Assembly (NCBI GenBank): GCA_030535605.1
Contig: JAUNRQ010000002.1
Coordinates: 1-54,694 of the forward strand
DNA: 54,694 nucleotides
Source: Pseudoxanthomonas suwonensis
Lineage (GTDB): Bacteria > Pseudomonadota > Gammaproteobacteria > Xanthomonadales > Xanthomonadaceae
Direction of reading: 5' to 3'
A program made the translations under genes and the position numbers. Positions within the stretch are counted from its first letter, which is position 1. Each line of letters opens with the position of its first letter. Below, piece by piece: positions 28,821 to 38,308 of this stretch. Under the pieces are notes generated by a model. The model worked only from the letters and a program-made list of their open reading frames with translations. It had not been told where the DNA came from and ran no database searches.

Positions 28821-30737
28821 TCAAGCCGCGCTTTCCGACAAGGCTTGGCGGACCACTTCCAGCAGGGTGCCGCCTGCCGCCAATGCCACCGCACGTGCGA
28901 CGTCGCCGTCCAGCGCACGGTCGGTTGCCAGGAAGCCGATGCGCTTGCGCAGCAGCGCATGCGCTGCGGCCACTGCCCGCCCCGGCCGGAACGCAGGTGC
29001 ATCGGCCAGTTCCCCGCGCAGCGCGTCGAGTTCCGCGCGGAATCGGTCGCTGCCGTCGGCCTGCATGACCTTGTCGGCCAGCGCCGCGCCATCGCCTTGC
29101 GCCGCCAGCGAACGCGCGGCATTGAGCATGTCCAGGCGCAGGTCCAGCGCCTGCGCGGCGACCATCAGTTCCAGCCCCAGCACCTTGCCCAGGTCCTCGA
29201 CCATGGCCAGCACATGCCGCCCCTCGTTGGCACCCATCGACACGTGGTCTTCGGCATTGGCGCTGGTCGGAATGGAATAGACGCTGGCCGGCATCGCCCG
29301 CGTGGTCAGGTCGTTGACGATGGCAGCGGCGGTGTACTGCACGATCATCAGCCCGGATTCGGTCCCGTCCTCGTTGCCGACCAGGAACGCAGGCAGGCCG
29401 TCGTTGGTGGCCGGATCAACGAGCTTGTTGAGGCGGCGCTCGCTGATCGAGGCCAACACCGGAATCGACGCCTTGACGGCGCTCAGCGCCAGCGCCAGCG
29501 GCATGCCGTGGAAATGACCGGCGGAGATCACCTGGCGGTCGACTTCGCCGGAGGTGGCGTCGGGGAATACCAGCGGGTTGTCGGTGACCGCGTTCAATTC
29601 GATGTCGAGCACGCGCTGGGCATGGGCGAGCGCATCACGCACTGCACCATGCACCTGCGGGATGCAGCGCAACGAATAGCTGTCCTGCGGCTGGTGCTTC
29701 TTGCCGCCGCGGAACGGCTTGAATCGCGTGTAGAACCGTTCGCGGCCTTCGCGCTGGTCGACCGGCACCCAGTCCCAGGCGATGTCGAAGCGCGGCGCGG
29801 CGTCGTCGGCAGCCGCCCAGCTTGCCGGCTGCCACGGTCGGAACCGTGGCACCAGGTGATACGGGATGTCGGCAAGGGTCGAGCACTCCAGCAGCTGCAG
29901 CAGTCGCGCGGCGGTCTGCACCTGACCGGGATGCGGCCGCAAGGCATGCACCTCCGGCATGAACGCCCCGAGCCGCCCTGCAAAGGCGTCTAGCGTCATG
30001 GCCGCGGCAAGGTCGGCGGTGTCGAGCATCTGTTCCAGCCGTTGCAGTGCCAGCACGCCGGTGGCCAGCATCTGCGCGGTGCCGTTGTTCAGTGCCAGGC
30101 CTTCCTTGTAGGACAGCCGCACCGGCTGCAGACCGGCCCGCGCCAATGCTTCGCTGCCGGGCAACCGCTCGCCGGCGAAGAACGCCTCGCCACCACCGAG
30201 CAGCACGATGGCCAGATGCGACAGCGGTGCGAGGTCGCCGGACGCGCCCACCGAACCGAGCTGCGGCACGACCGGCACGACGCCGGCATTGAGCAGCGCG
30301 GCCAATGCCTCCAGGGTTTGCACGCGGATGCCCGAATGCCCGCGCAGCAGCGTGTTGAGGCGGATCGCGAGCATCGCGCGGACCACTTCCGGTGCGAACG
30401 GCTCGCCGACACAGACCGCGTGGGTGACGATCAGGTTGTGCTGCAGTTCCTCGTGCAGTGCGAACGCTGGCTGACCCGCAGCGTCGCCTGCGCCTGCGTC
30501 ACCCGCGGACGTGTCCTCGCGCAGGTGGCGCGCGCCGAGCAGTTTGTCGGCATTGCTGCCGAAGCCGGTGGACACGCCGTAGATCGGCTCGCCACGTGCT
30601 GCCTGCTCGGCAAGATAGCCCGCCGCGCGCTCGACCCGCCGCAGTGCGTCCGAATCCAGTTCGACACTGGCGCCGTGGGCGATTTCGACCAACGTGGTCC
30701 GGGTCAGGCCGAGGCCGTCAAGGCGGATGGGGCGCAT
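28821..30737 (-). CDS. Aromatic amino acid ammonia-lyase, HutH-like, elongated
   Basis: MIO-dependent lyase. The Ala-Ser-Gly that cyclises to the MIO cofactor is A165-S166-G167 in GSVGASGDLAPLSH. Other conserved parts are IYGVSTGFG, SYKEGLALNNGT, SYSLRCIPQVHGA, NAVTDNPLVF and SIPTSANAEDHVSMGA. At 638 residues it is about 125 longer than normal HutH, with a roughly 20-residue Gly/Ala/Asp-rich insertion at 74-93, a roughly 60-residue insertion at 290-350 and a longer C-terminus. The specificity pair is Thr-His (NLIVTHA) instead of Ser-His, and the HutH active-site Glu in AAALxSEN aligns with Asp. No hutU/I/G lies nearby. Histidine, tyrosine or phenylalanine are all possible substrates. It starts 12 bases after hisS. 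Confidence 0.78.
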   Translation of the reverse strand: MRPIRLDGLGLTRTTLVEIAHGASVELDSDALRRVERAAGYLAEQAARGEPIYGVSTGFGSNADKLLGARHLREDTSAGDAGAGDAAGQPAFALHEELQHNLIVTHAVCVGEPFAPEVVRAMLAIRLNTLLRGHSGIRVQTLEALAALLNAGVVPVVPQLGSVGASGDLAPLSHLAIVLLGGGEAFFAGERLPGSEALARAGLQPVRLSYKEGLALNNGTAQMLATGVLALQRLEQMLDTADLAAAMTLDAFAGRLGAFMPEVHALRPHPGQVQTAARLLQLLECSTLADIPYHLVPRFRPWQPASWAAADDAAPRFDIAWDWVPVDQREGRERFYTRFKPFRGGKKHQPQDSYSLRCIPQVHGAVRDALAHAQRVLDIELNAVTDNPLVFPDATSGEVDRQVISAGHFHGMPLALALSAVKASIPVLASISERRLNKLVDPATNDGLPAFLVGNEDGTESGLMIVQYTAAAIVNDLTTRAMPASVYSIPTSANAEDHVSMGANEGRHVLAMVEDLGKVLGLELMVAAQALDLRLDMLNAARSLAAQGDGAALADKVMQADGSDRFRAELDALRGELADAPAFRPGRAVAAAHALLRKRIGFLATDRALDGDVARAVALAAGGTLLEVVRQALSESAA

Positions 30738-30749
30738 GGGATGTCCTTG

Positions 30750-32129
30750 TCAGTGCCCGACCGGGGCAGCGCCGCCGTGGCAACGTGCCAGCAGCACGGC
30801 GGCCAATTCGGATTCGGCCAGTTCGAGTTGTTCGCCGTGGCGCAGGTCCTTGACCGCGACCACGCCACGGGCGCGTTCGTCCTCGCCGCGGATGACCACG
30901 AAACGGATGCCGGCACGGTCCGCGTACTGCAGCTGCCGACCCAGCTTGCGGGCCTCAAGCTGGGTCTCGACATTCAGTCCGGCCTCGCGCAGCAACTGCG
31001 AGAGGCCAAGCGCATCCGCCAGCGACGCATCGTCCATCAACGCCACCAGCACGTGCACGGAACTGTCGGCCGTGGCCACGAGCCCGGCCTCGCGCAGTTG
31101 CCAGAACAGCCGGGTCAGGCCGATGGAAATGCCCACGCCCGGCAGCCTGGACTTGCTGTAGTGGCCGGCGAGATTGTCATAGCGGCCACCGGAACAGATC
31201 GATCCGATCTGCGGATGGGCATCGAGCATGGTCTCGTAGACGATGCCGGTGTAGTAATCCAGGCCACGCGCGATCGACAGGTTGATGGCATAGCGCGACT
31301 GCGGCACTCCAAGGGCTCGCAGCTGCGCCAGTACCTGCTTGAGTTCGTCGCGGCCTTCCTCGAACAGGGGCGTGCCGGCTCCCAGCGCATCCAGCTTGGC
31401 GATGGCATCGTCATGGCCATCGGAGCGGATCGCCGCGAACGCCATCAATGCATCCACCGCCTGGATCGGCAGGCCGAACCCTTCGCCGGCCAGGGTCGCG
31501 CGCACGGCGTCCTCGCCGCGCTTGTCCAACTTGTCCAACTCGCGCAGCACCGCCACCTGCTGATCGCCATCGGCGATGCCCTGCCCTTCGAACCAGCCGC
31601 GCAGCAACTTGCGGTGGTTCAACCAGATCGTGAACTCACCGATGGCCAGGCGTTCGAACACCGTATTGATGACCGCCGGGATTTCCGCATCATGGCGGAT
31701 CGACAAGCCGTCCTTGCCGATGATGTCGATGTCGCACTGGTAGAACTCGCGGAAGCGCCCGCGCTGCGCGCGCTCTCCGCGATACACCCGCTGCATCTGG
31801 TACCGCCGGAACGGAAACGCCAACGCGTGCTCGTGTTCGGCGACGTACCGTGCCAACGGCACGGTCAGGTCGAAACGCAGCGCCATGTCCGGCCGGCCCT
31901 CCGCGGGTTTTTCCAGCGCTCCGGTGGATTGCACGAAATACACCTGGCGCTCGGTCTCGCCACCGGTCTTGGTCAGCAACACCTCGGACAGTTCGAACAC
32001 CGGCGTTTCGACCGGCAGGAAGCCGAAGCGCTCGAACGTCTGGCGGATGGTGTCCAACATCCGCTGGAACGCGATCTGGTCGCGTGGCAGCAGTTCCATG
32101 ACACCGGGCGGGGTACGTGGCTTGATCAA
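30750..32129 (-). CDS. hisS: Histidine--tRNA ligase
   Basis: Class II synthetase. It has motif 2 in [21 protein letters not shown], the histidine-specific [16 protein letters not shown] and motif 3 in [15 protein letters not shown]-terminal anticodon-binding domain includes [21 protein letters not shown] at 32129 is chosen because [18 protein letters not shown] corresponds to the start expected of Xanthomonadaceae homologues. Upstream in-frame alternatives are GTG 32138 and TTG 32159; no ATG exists. The product has 459 residues. It heads a probable hisS-ammonia-lyase-phosphoesterase transcript. Confidence 0.92.
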   Translation of the reverse strand: MIKPRTPPGVMELLPRDQIAFQRMLDTIRQTFERFGFLPVETPVFELSEVLLTKTGGETERQVYFVQSTGALEKPAEGRPDMALRFDLTVPLARYVAEHEHALAFPFRRYQMQRVYRGERAQRGRFREFYQCDIDIIGKDGLSIRHDAEIPAVINTVFERLAIGEFTIWLNHRKLLRGWFEGQGIADGDQQVAVLRELDKLDKRGEDAVRATLAGEGFGLPIQAVDALMAFAAIRSDGHDDAIAKLDALGAGTPLFEEGRDELKQVLAQLRALGVPQSRYAINLSIARGLDYYTGIVYETMLDAHPQIGSICSGGRYDNLAGHYSKSRLPGVGISIGLTRLFWQLREAGLVATADSSVHVLVALMDDASLADALGLSQLLREAGLNVETQLEARKLGRQLQYADRAGIRFVVIRGEDERARGVVAVKDLRHGEQLELAESELAAVLLARCHGGAAPVGH

Positions 32130-32201
32130 GCGCTTCACTCGCAGGCGGACAGGCGGCAATCGCCAAGTCTACCCGCTGGCCCGCCGTCGGTCCCGCGCCT
32201 G

Positions 32202-32230
32202 TTGCGCGCCCGCGTGGCCGTGACTACAAT
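32202..32230 (+). promoter_or_regulatory. Promoter of tRNA-Pro
   Basis: TTGCGC at 32202-32207 and TACAAT at 32225-32230 are separated by exactly 17 bp, and the tRNA begins 16 bases after the -10. This is the clearest sigma-70-type promoter in the window. It lies in the divergent gap between hisS and the tRNA. Confidence 0.6.
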
Positions 32231-32245
32231 GGCGCGCTCACCTGT

Positions 32246-32322
32246 CGGGGTGTAGCTCAGCCTGGTAGAGCGCTACGTTCGGGACGTAGAAGTCGCAGGT
32301 TCAAATCCTGTCTCCCCGACCA
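32246..32322 (+). tRNA. tRNA-Pro (anticodon CGG)
   Basis: A 77-base cloverleaf with encoded CCA. The anticodon arm is CTACG-TTCGGGA-CGTAG, giving anticodon CGG for proline codon CCG. The D arm is GCTCAGCCTGGTAGAGC and the T arm GCAGG-TTCAAAT-CCTGT. The acceptor stem CGGGGTG/CTCCCCG pairs except for one T-T opposition at the sixth pair. A weak hairpin with a T-run (32349-32364) follows and may terminate it. Confidence 0.95.
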
Positions 32323-32519
32323 GCTTTTCGCAGAGGGTTCACATCGTGAGGTGCGGACCTTTTTGTCGTGTGGACCAGCCGCGCCTGCAACCAGCATCGC
32401 ACGGCCCATTGCATGAACAGTGCGTGCCTCGTCGTTGCGTTGACAGCGCTGCAACAAGGGCCAACCGCATCAGCGGCGCTTGACTCCACCATCCAACGCC
32501 ACACAGGGGGCTTGGGCGA

Positions 32520-34604
32520 ATGCAATCAAGGTTGACAGCTCTGGCGATGGGCTGCGCGTTGTTGGCCGCCGGTTCTGCCATGTCCGCGGAACCGGCCCGA
32601 TCGCATGCGGGTTCGAACACCGCGGCCAGCGACGACGCCCTCGACACCCTGTTGGCACGCGCGGCCGAGCATCGCGACGCCGGGGATTGGCTGGCCGCGC
32701 TCGCGATCTACGAACGCCTGCGTCAAGCCTTTCCCGCCGACGACGCCATCCATCGCCTGCGGGTGATGACCCTCGCCGACCTCGGCAGTGCCGGCCTTGC
32801 CTGGCAGCTGTACCGCGAGCGGCCGGGGGCGTTCACCGCCGATGACGCCGCGCGCCTTGAGCACGACCTGCTGGCTCGCAAAGTGGGCTGGTCCGAGGTG
32901 CGCATGGACAGCCCGGCACAGTCGCAGCGAGCCGTGCATGCCGCTCTCGAGCAGGTCCAGTCACACCTTGGCGCACGCAATCCGGCTGAAGGCGGCCATG
33001 ACGATCTGCGGGTGCGAATGGACGAGGTCTACGCGCTCAACGCCAGCGCTCGCCACAGCGAGGCGGTGTCGGCCTACCGCCAGCTGCTCGCCGAGGGGGT
33101 GGAGTTGCCGCCCTACGTCCTGGCGAAGGTTGGTGATTCGCTGCTGGCGTCGCGCGAACCGCGCGAAGCAGCGGGCGTGCTGGAGCAGGCCATCGCCTTG
33201 AACCCCGACGACCACGCCGCCCGCCTGTTGCTGGCCTACGCCTATCTGGAATCGGAACGCCACCACGATGCACGCGCCTTGCTGCGAGGCATCGCCGCCG
33301 CCAATCCGCCGTGGCGCGTCGAAGATGGCGCGGCAAGCCCGCACCAGAACTGGCGTCGCTACGACGCCGACACCAACCTCGCCCTGATCCACGGCTATGG
33401 CAACGATCTGCCATTCGCACAGCAGCAGCTTGAAACCATGGCGGGCATCGCTCCCAACAACAGCGGGCTGCAGTCCAGCCTGGGGCAGGTTTACCAGATG
33501 CGTGGCTGGCCTGATCGCGGCCTGGAACGCCAACGCATGGCACGAACCCTGGACCCGGACAGCATTGCCGCGCGCGTCGGCATCCTCGAGGGCCTGATCG
33601 CCTTGCGCCGCTTCGATCAGGCGCGTGAACACCGTGACGCGTTGCTGTCGGCGTTCGGAGACAACACGCAGGTGCGTCGCGCAAGCCGCTACTGGGACGC
33701 CTACCGCGGTTGGCGTGGCCACGCACTGACCAGCGGTGGCCGCAACCGCAAGCCGGGCGACACCGCTGGCGCTCCTGCATTCGGCAACCGCGAAGGCCTG
33801 GGCGAGGTGCTGGTCGAGTCGCCGCTGCTGGCCGATCGCTGGCGGTTTTCCGGTGCCCTTTCCGATCGCCACGCCGACTTCCTCGGCAACCGGGTCCACG
33901 CGCGCCACGGTGCGATCGGCCTGCGCTACACCCACGACGCGGTGGATCTGCTGGTGCAGGGATTCCGTTTCCACGACCGCTGGGCCTCCGGCAACGGCAT
34001 TGCCGCGGCACTGGACTGGCGCATCAGCGATACGGTTGACGCCGGCCTGCGGATCGCCCGCAAGGACCCGCTCGCATCCCTGCAGGCACGCGCATCGGGG
34101 ATCACCGGTGACAGCGTGCAGGCGTCACTGGCGTGGTCACCGACCGAACGCAGCGTTCTGGGCACCTCGATCAAGCAGACCCGTTACAGCGACGGCAACC
34201 GGCGTCAGGAGTGGAGTGGCTACGGTGTGCAGCGGTTGCTCAGCCACCCCCACCTGACCGTCGACGGAACCGCCGACCTGTTCGCCGGGCGCGCCAGCCG
34301 ACAGGGCGTGCCGTACTTCAACCCGTGGCGCGACCAGTCCTGGGAACTGGGCCTGCGGACCCGTCACACGACTTGGCGCCGGTACGAATGGCAATTCCAG
34401 CAGCGGCTGGACATGTCCATCGGCCAATACCGGCAGCACCGCTACGGCACGGCCTGGGTACCGCGCGCGCGATACCGGCACGAATGGGGATTGGGTCAGG
34501 GCCGCACCCTGTCCTACGGCGTGAACTGGGCGAAGCCGGTGTACGACGGCCAGCGCGAGCGTCACCTCGGCTGGGACGTCGAATACCGTTGGGGGTGGCC
34601 ATGA
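32520..34604 (+). CDS. pgaA: Poly-beta-1,6-N-acetylglucosamine export porin PgaA
   Basis: Outer-membrane exporter of the biofilm polysaccharide PNAG. The 694-residue protein has a signal peptide (ALAMGCALLAAGSAMSA) and a periplasmic TPR superhelix to about residue 390 (for example DDALDTLLARAAEHRDAGDW, AVSAYRQLLAEGVELP). A C-terminal beta-barrel follows, with alternating aromatic strands and ending LGWDVEYRWGWP. A Shine-Dalgarno AGGGGG lies 10 bases before ATG 32520. The stop overlaps pgaB (ATGA). The 197-base gap after tRNA-Pro probably contains the operon promoter; TTGACA at 32440 is a possible -35 without a good -10. Confidence 0.9.
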   Translation: MQSRLTALAMGCALLAAGSAMSAEPARSHAGSNTAASDDALDTLLARAAEHRDAGDWLAALAIYERLRQAFPADDAIHRLRVMTLADLGSAGLAWQLYRERPGAFTADDAARLEHDLLARKVGWSEVRMDSPAQSQRAVHAALEQVQSHLGARNPAEGGHDDLRVRMDEVYALNASARHSEAVSAYRQLLAEGVELPPYVLAKVGDSLLASREPREAAGVLEQAIALNPDDHAARLLLAYAYLESERHHDARALLRGIAAANPPWRVEDGAASPHQNWRRYDADTNLALIHGYGNDLPFAQQQLETMAGIAPNNSGLQSSLGQVYQMRGWPDRGLERQRMARTLDPDSIAARVGILEGLIALRRFDQAREHRDALLSAFGDNTQVRRASRYWDAYRGWRGHALTSGGRNRKPGDTAGAPAFGNREGLGEVLVESPLLADRWRFSGALSDRHADFLGNRVHARHGAIGLRYTHDAVDLLVQGFRFHDRWASGNGIAAALDWRISDTVDAGLRIARKDPLASLQARASGITGDSVQASLAWSPTERSVLGTSIKQTRYSDGNRRQEWSGYGVQRLLSHPHLTVDGTADLFAGRASRQGVPYFNPWRDQSWELGLRTRHTTWRRYEWQFQQRLDMSIGQYRQHRYGTAWVPRARYRHEWGLGQGRTLSYGVNWAKPVYDGQRERHLGWDVEYRWGWP

Positions 34605-36502
34605 ATCGTCTGATTGCCCGGATCCTGCTGTGCCTGCTGGCGACCGGTTGGTCGGTGCAGGCACGGCCCGCGCCGTTGCCGAACGCCACCACCCCCCCGG
34701 TTGCCGGCGTCGTGCCGCTGACGGTGCTCAGCTATCACGACGTGCGCGACCAGGTGGCCGCTTCCGGCGACCCCGACGCCTACGCCGTCAGCACCCAGAA
34801 TTTCGCCGCGCACCTGGATTGGCTGCACGGCAACGGCTATCGACCGGTCAGCCTGCAACAGGTCATCGACGCCCGCAACGGCAAGGCGCCCTTGCCGGCC
34901 AAGGCCGTGCTGCTGACCTTCGACGACGGGCTTCGCAGCGTGTACACCCACGTGTTCCCGCTGCTGCGTGCATACGGATACCCGGCGGTCGTCGCCACCG
35001 TGACCTCGTGGATCGGCATGTCCCAAGGCAGCCGCGTGGACTACGGTCCGCGCGACTTCCTGCCCGAGGATTTCCTGACCTGGGAGCAGTTGCGCGAGAT
35101 GCAGGCCAGCGGCCTGGTCGAAGTCGCCTCGCACAGCCATGCACTGCATGTCGGTTTGCCGTCCAACCCGCAAGGCAACACGCAGCCGGCGGCGACGGTG
35201 CGCCAGTACCTGACCGACCGGAACCGATACGAAACCGACGCCGAATACATCGCCCGCGTGCGCGCCGACCTTGCAACCAGCGCCGCCACGCTGGAACGCG
35301 AACTGGGACGGCGTCCTCGCGCCATCGTCTGGCCCTATGCCGCCTACAGCCAGGTCACCAACCGCATTGCCGATGACATCGGCATGCAGGTGTCGTTCGA
35401 CCTGGAAGGCCGCGAGCAGCCGATCGGCCCGGGCAGCTCGCTGCACGGGCTGGCGCGGTTGCTGGTGCTGGACAACCCGCAGCTGGGCGACCTGGTCAAC
35501 GAGTTGCGCCGGGACTTGGCGCTGGAAGGCATGCGCGCCGTGCAGGTCGACATGGACTACATTCACGACCCGGACCCCGCCCAACAGGCGCGCAATCTCG
35601 ATGCGCTGATCGAGCGCATGCATCGGGTCCGGCCAAGCCACGTGCTGCTGCAGGCGTTCGCCGATCCTGACGGCGATGGTGCCGCCGACGCGTTGTATTT
35701 CCCCAACCGGCACCTGCCCGTCCGTGCCGACCTGCTGAACCGGGTCGCGTGGCAGTTGCGCACGCGGGCCAACGTGCGCGTGTTCGCCTGGATGCCGGTG
35801 ATGGCCTTCCAACCGGCGGACCCGCGCCTTCGTGCCTCGCTCGCGCTGCCAGTGCGCGACGGTGAATTCTTCCGGCTGGATCCGACCAACCCGCAGGCAC
35901 GGGCGATGCTGCGGGACATCTACGAGGACCTGGGCAAGGCCTCGTACTTCGAGGGCATCCATTTCCATGACGATGCGTACCTGCGCGACGACGAACTGAC
36001 CGCCCACTTCCCGGACGGTGCGGCCCGCACCCGGGCGCTCATCGACTTGACAGACGAACTGCGTCGCAGCGCGCAACAGTGGCGCCCCAAGCTGCTGACC
36101 TCGCGCAACCTGTATGCCAGGCCGGTGCTGCAGCCGGAAAGCGAAGCCTGGTTCGGCCAACGCCTGGATGCGTTCCTGGAAGCCTACGACTACACCGCGT
36201 TGATGGCGATGCCCTGGCTTGAGCGCGCCGACCAGCCCGAACGCTGGCTGCAGCGCCTGGTGCAGGAGGTCAAGCGCCACGACCCGCGGCTGGAGCGCAC
36301 CATGTTCCAGCTGCAGACGGTCGACTGGCGCACCCGCCAGCCGATCCCGGGGGAACGGTTGCAGGCCCAGGTCCGGGCATTGATCGCCGACGGCGCGCGC
36401 CATCTGGCGTGGTATCCGGACGACTTCATCGGCAACCGTCCATCGGCTGCCAACGCCCGCGCAAGCATCTCCGCGCGCAGCTTCCCGTACGAGGAACCCT
36501 GA
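34601..36502 (+). CDS. pgaB: Poly-beta-1,6-N-acetylglucosamine N-deacetylase PgaB
   Basis: Periplasmic enzyme that partially de-N-acetylates PNAG for export through PgaA. The 633-residue product has a CE4 polysaccharide deacetylase domain (LTVLSYHDVRD, AVLLTFDDGLRSVYT with the Asp-Asp metal/base pair, EVASHSHALHVG) and a C-terminal GH153-type domain (GMRAVQVDMDYIHDPDP, FEGIHFHDDAYL). The signal sequence IARILLCLLATGWSVQA lacks a clear lipobox Cys, unlike the E. coli lipoprotein. ATG 34601 overlaps the pgaA stop. Confidence 0.93.
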   Translation: MNRLIARILLCLLATGWSVQARPAPLPNATTPPVAGVVPLTVLSYHDVRDQVAASGDPDAYAVSTQNFAAHLDWLHGNGYRPVSLQQVIDARNGKAPLPAKAVLLTFDDGLRSVYTHVFPLLRAYGYPAVVATVTSWIGMSQGSRVDYGPRDFLPEDFLTWEQLREMQASGLVEVASHSHALHVGLPSNPQGNTQPAATVRQYLTDRNRYETDAEYIARVRADLATSAATLERELGRRPRAIVWPYAAYSQVTNRIADDIGMQVSFDLEGREQPIGPGSSLHGLARLLVLDNPQLGDLVNELRRDLALEGMRAVQVDMDYIHDPDPAQQARNLDALIERMHRVRPSHVLLQAFADPDGDGAADALYFPNRHLPVRADLLNRVAWQLRTRANVRVFAWMPVMAFQPADPRLRASLALPVRDGEFFRLDPTNPQARAMLRDIYEDLGKASYFEGIHFHDDAYLRDDELTAHFPDGAARTRALIDLTDELRRSAQQWRPKLLTSRNLYARPVLQPESEAWFGQRLDAFLEAYDYTALMAMPWLERADQPERWLQRLVQEVKRHDPRLERTMFQLQTVDWRTRQPIPGERLQAQVRALIADGARHLAWYPDDFIGNRPSAANARASISARSFPYEEP

Positions 36503-36503
36503 G

Positions 36504-37751
36504 ATGTCCCCGTGGTTGGGGGCGCTGTTCCAATTCGCGTTCCTGTATCCGATCCTGATGTCCTTCTTCTGGACCTCCGGCGGCCTGTACTACTACTTCC
36601 GCCGCGAGCGCCACAAGCCGCGCATGCAGGACTTGCCGGACTTGGGCACACCGCCTCCGGCCACGATCCTCATCCCCTGCCATAACGAAGGCGCGAACGC
36701 GGCGGAAACGATCGAGGCCGCACTCGCCCAGAAGTACCCGGACTTCGAAGTCATCGCGATCAACGATGGCAGCCGCGACAACACCGCCGAGGTGCTCGAC
36801 GCACTGGCGGCGCGCCACCCGAGGTTGAGGGTCGTTCATCTGGACTGCAACCTGGGCAAAGCCAATGCCCTGCGCATGGGCACCCTTGCGGCGCGTTCCG
36901 AGTTCCTGCTGTGCATCGACGGCGATGCGCTGCTGGAGGAGCATGCGCTGCACTGGATGATTTCGCACCTGGCATCCGGCCCACGCGTGGGCGCGGTCAC
37001 CGGCAACCCCCGCATCCGCAATCGCTCCAGCCTGCTGGGCCGGCTGCAGGTGGGCGAATTCGCCTCGATCATCGGCATGATCAAGCGCGCGCAGCGCGTC
37101 TATGGCCGGCTGTTCACCGTTTCCGGGGTGATCAGTGCCTTCCGCCGCAGCGCCCTGCACCGGGTCGGCTACTGGTCCGAGGACATGATCACCGAGGACA
37201 TCGACGTCAGCTGGCGCCTGCAGATGGACCACTGGGACATCCGCTACGAACCCAATGCCATGTGCTACATCCTGATGCCGGAAACCCTGCGCGGGCTGTG
37301 GAAGCAGCGACTGCGCTGGGCGCAGGGAGGCGTGGAAGTGCTGCTGCGCTACGGCAAGGGAATGATGCGCCGGCGCCAGCGACGCATGTCGGTGGTGGTA
37401 ATCGAATACCTGCTCAGCCTTGCCTGGGCGTACACCATGCTGGGGATCATGGTGCTGTGGCTGTTGGGCCTGTTCCTGCCGATGCCGCCGCAACTGTACG
37501 TCGACACCCTCGTGCCACGCTGGCATGGCGTGATCCTGGGCATCGTGTGCATGCTGCAGTTCGCCTGCAGCCTGTTGATCGACCGGCGTTACGAACCCGG
37601 CGTCGGTCGGACCTACTTCTGGCTGATCTGGTATCCCATCGCCTACTGGATGATCAGCCTGTTCACGGCGGTCACTGCAGTGCCCAAGGTCGTGTTCGGG
37701 CGCAAGCGCAAGCGGGCCACCTGGGTCAGCCCCGACCGGGGGTTCCGATGA
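36504..37751 (+). CDS. pgaC: Poly-beta-1,6-N-acetylglucosamine synthase PgaC
   Basis: Inner-membrane processive GT2 glycosyltransferase polymerising UDP-GlcNAc. The 415-residue protein has an N-terminal helix, then the GT-A domain: TILIPCHNEG, VIAINDGSRDNTAEVL, LCIDGDALL (DxD metal site), ITEDIDVSWRLQMD (catalytic Asp) and LRWAQGGVEVLLRYGK (QxxRW-like). Three C-terminal helices follow. It starts one base after the pgaB stop and overlaps pgaD by ATGA. Confidence 0.95.
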   Translation: MSPWLGALFQFAFLYPILMSFFWTSGGLYYYFRRERHKPRMQDLPDLGTPPPATILIPCHNEGANAAETIEAALAQKYPDFEVIAINDGSRDNTAEVLDALAARHPRLRVVHLDCNLGKANALRMGTLAARSEFLLCIDGDALLEEHALHWMISHLASGPRVGAVTGNPRIRNRSSLLGRLQVGEFASIIGMIKRAQRVYGRLFTVSGVISAFRRSALHRVGYWSEDMITEDIDVSWRLQMDHWDIRYEPNAMCYILMPETLRGLWKQRLRWAQGGVEVLLRYGKGMMRRRQRRMSVVVIEYLLSLAWAYTMLGIMVLWLLGLFLPMPPQLYVDTLVPRWHGVILGIVCMLQFACSLLIDRRYEPGVGRTYFWLIWYPIAYWMISLFTAVTAVPKVVFGRKRKRATWVSPDRGFR

Positions 37752-38308
37752 GCAGACCCGACTGGATCATCCACCGGCCGCAACTGCAACCCTTGGTGCA
37801 GCGCACGTTGTGGCGCATGGTCACGGCGCTGATGTGGGCCCTGTACCTGTACCTGCTGGCACCACTGCTGACCTTGGTGATGTGGCTGCTGGGCTTTCGC
37901 ATCACCAGCCAGCAACTGCTGGAGCGTGACTACGGCGTGGACCCCTTCGTGCTGCTGTCCCTGCCCTTGATGGCGCTGGCGTGCGCGGTGCTGCTGATCG
38001 GCTGGGCCGAATACAACCGCAGGCGATTCCGTCGCCGGCCGGATCGCCGAAAGCCGCTGGCCTGCGTCCCCCACGACCAGATCGCCACCACCCTGGGGGC
38101 TTCCGCCGAGGTGGTGCGGCAGTTGAACAGCAGCCGGATCACCGTCCTGCACATGGATGAACACGCGCATCCGCGGGCTGCCACGGCACGACCAGTCCCG
38201 GCACTGGCATCCCCGGCGACGAGGCCAGCACCGGGCGAAGCGAAGGCCTCGGTGCACGTTGTCCGCCCGTCGACGAGCGCAACGACCCTACACTTGGCGG
38301 ATGAATGA
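37748..38308 (+). CDS. pgaD: PNAG synthesis accessory protein PgaD
   Basis: Small inner-membrane partner of PgaC needed for polymerisation. In E. coli the PgaC-PgaD pair is the cyclic-di-GMP receptor. The 186-residue product has two membrane helices (ALMWALYLYLLAPLLTLVMW and VLLSLPLMALACAVLLIGWA) and a basic cytoplasmic RRRFRRRPDRRK segment. Its Ala/Pro-rich C-terminal tail of about 60 residues is longer than in E. coli PgaD. ATG 37748 overlaps the pgaC stop. The gene end overlaps the following metX start by 8 bases. Confidence 0.88.
   Translation: MSRPDWIIHRPQLQPLVQRTLWRMVTALMWALYLYLLAPLLTLVMWLLGFRITSQQLLERDYGVDPFVLLSLPLMALACAVLLIGWAEYNRRRFRRRPDRRKPLACVPHDQIATTLGASAEVVRQLNSSRITVLHMDEHAHPRAATARPVPALASPATRPAPGEAKASVHVVRPSTSATTLHLADE

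Noticed and set aside
32349..32364. Short hairpin AGGT-GCGG-ACCT followed by T-run after tRNA-Pro
   Set aside because: The stem is only four pairs, too weak for a firm terminator call; mentioned under the tRNA as a possibility.
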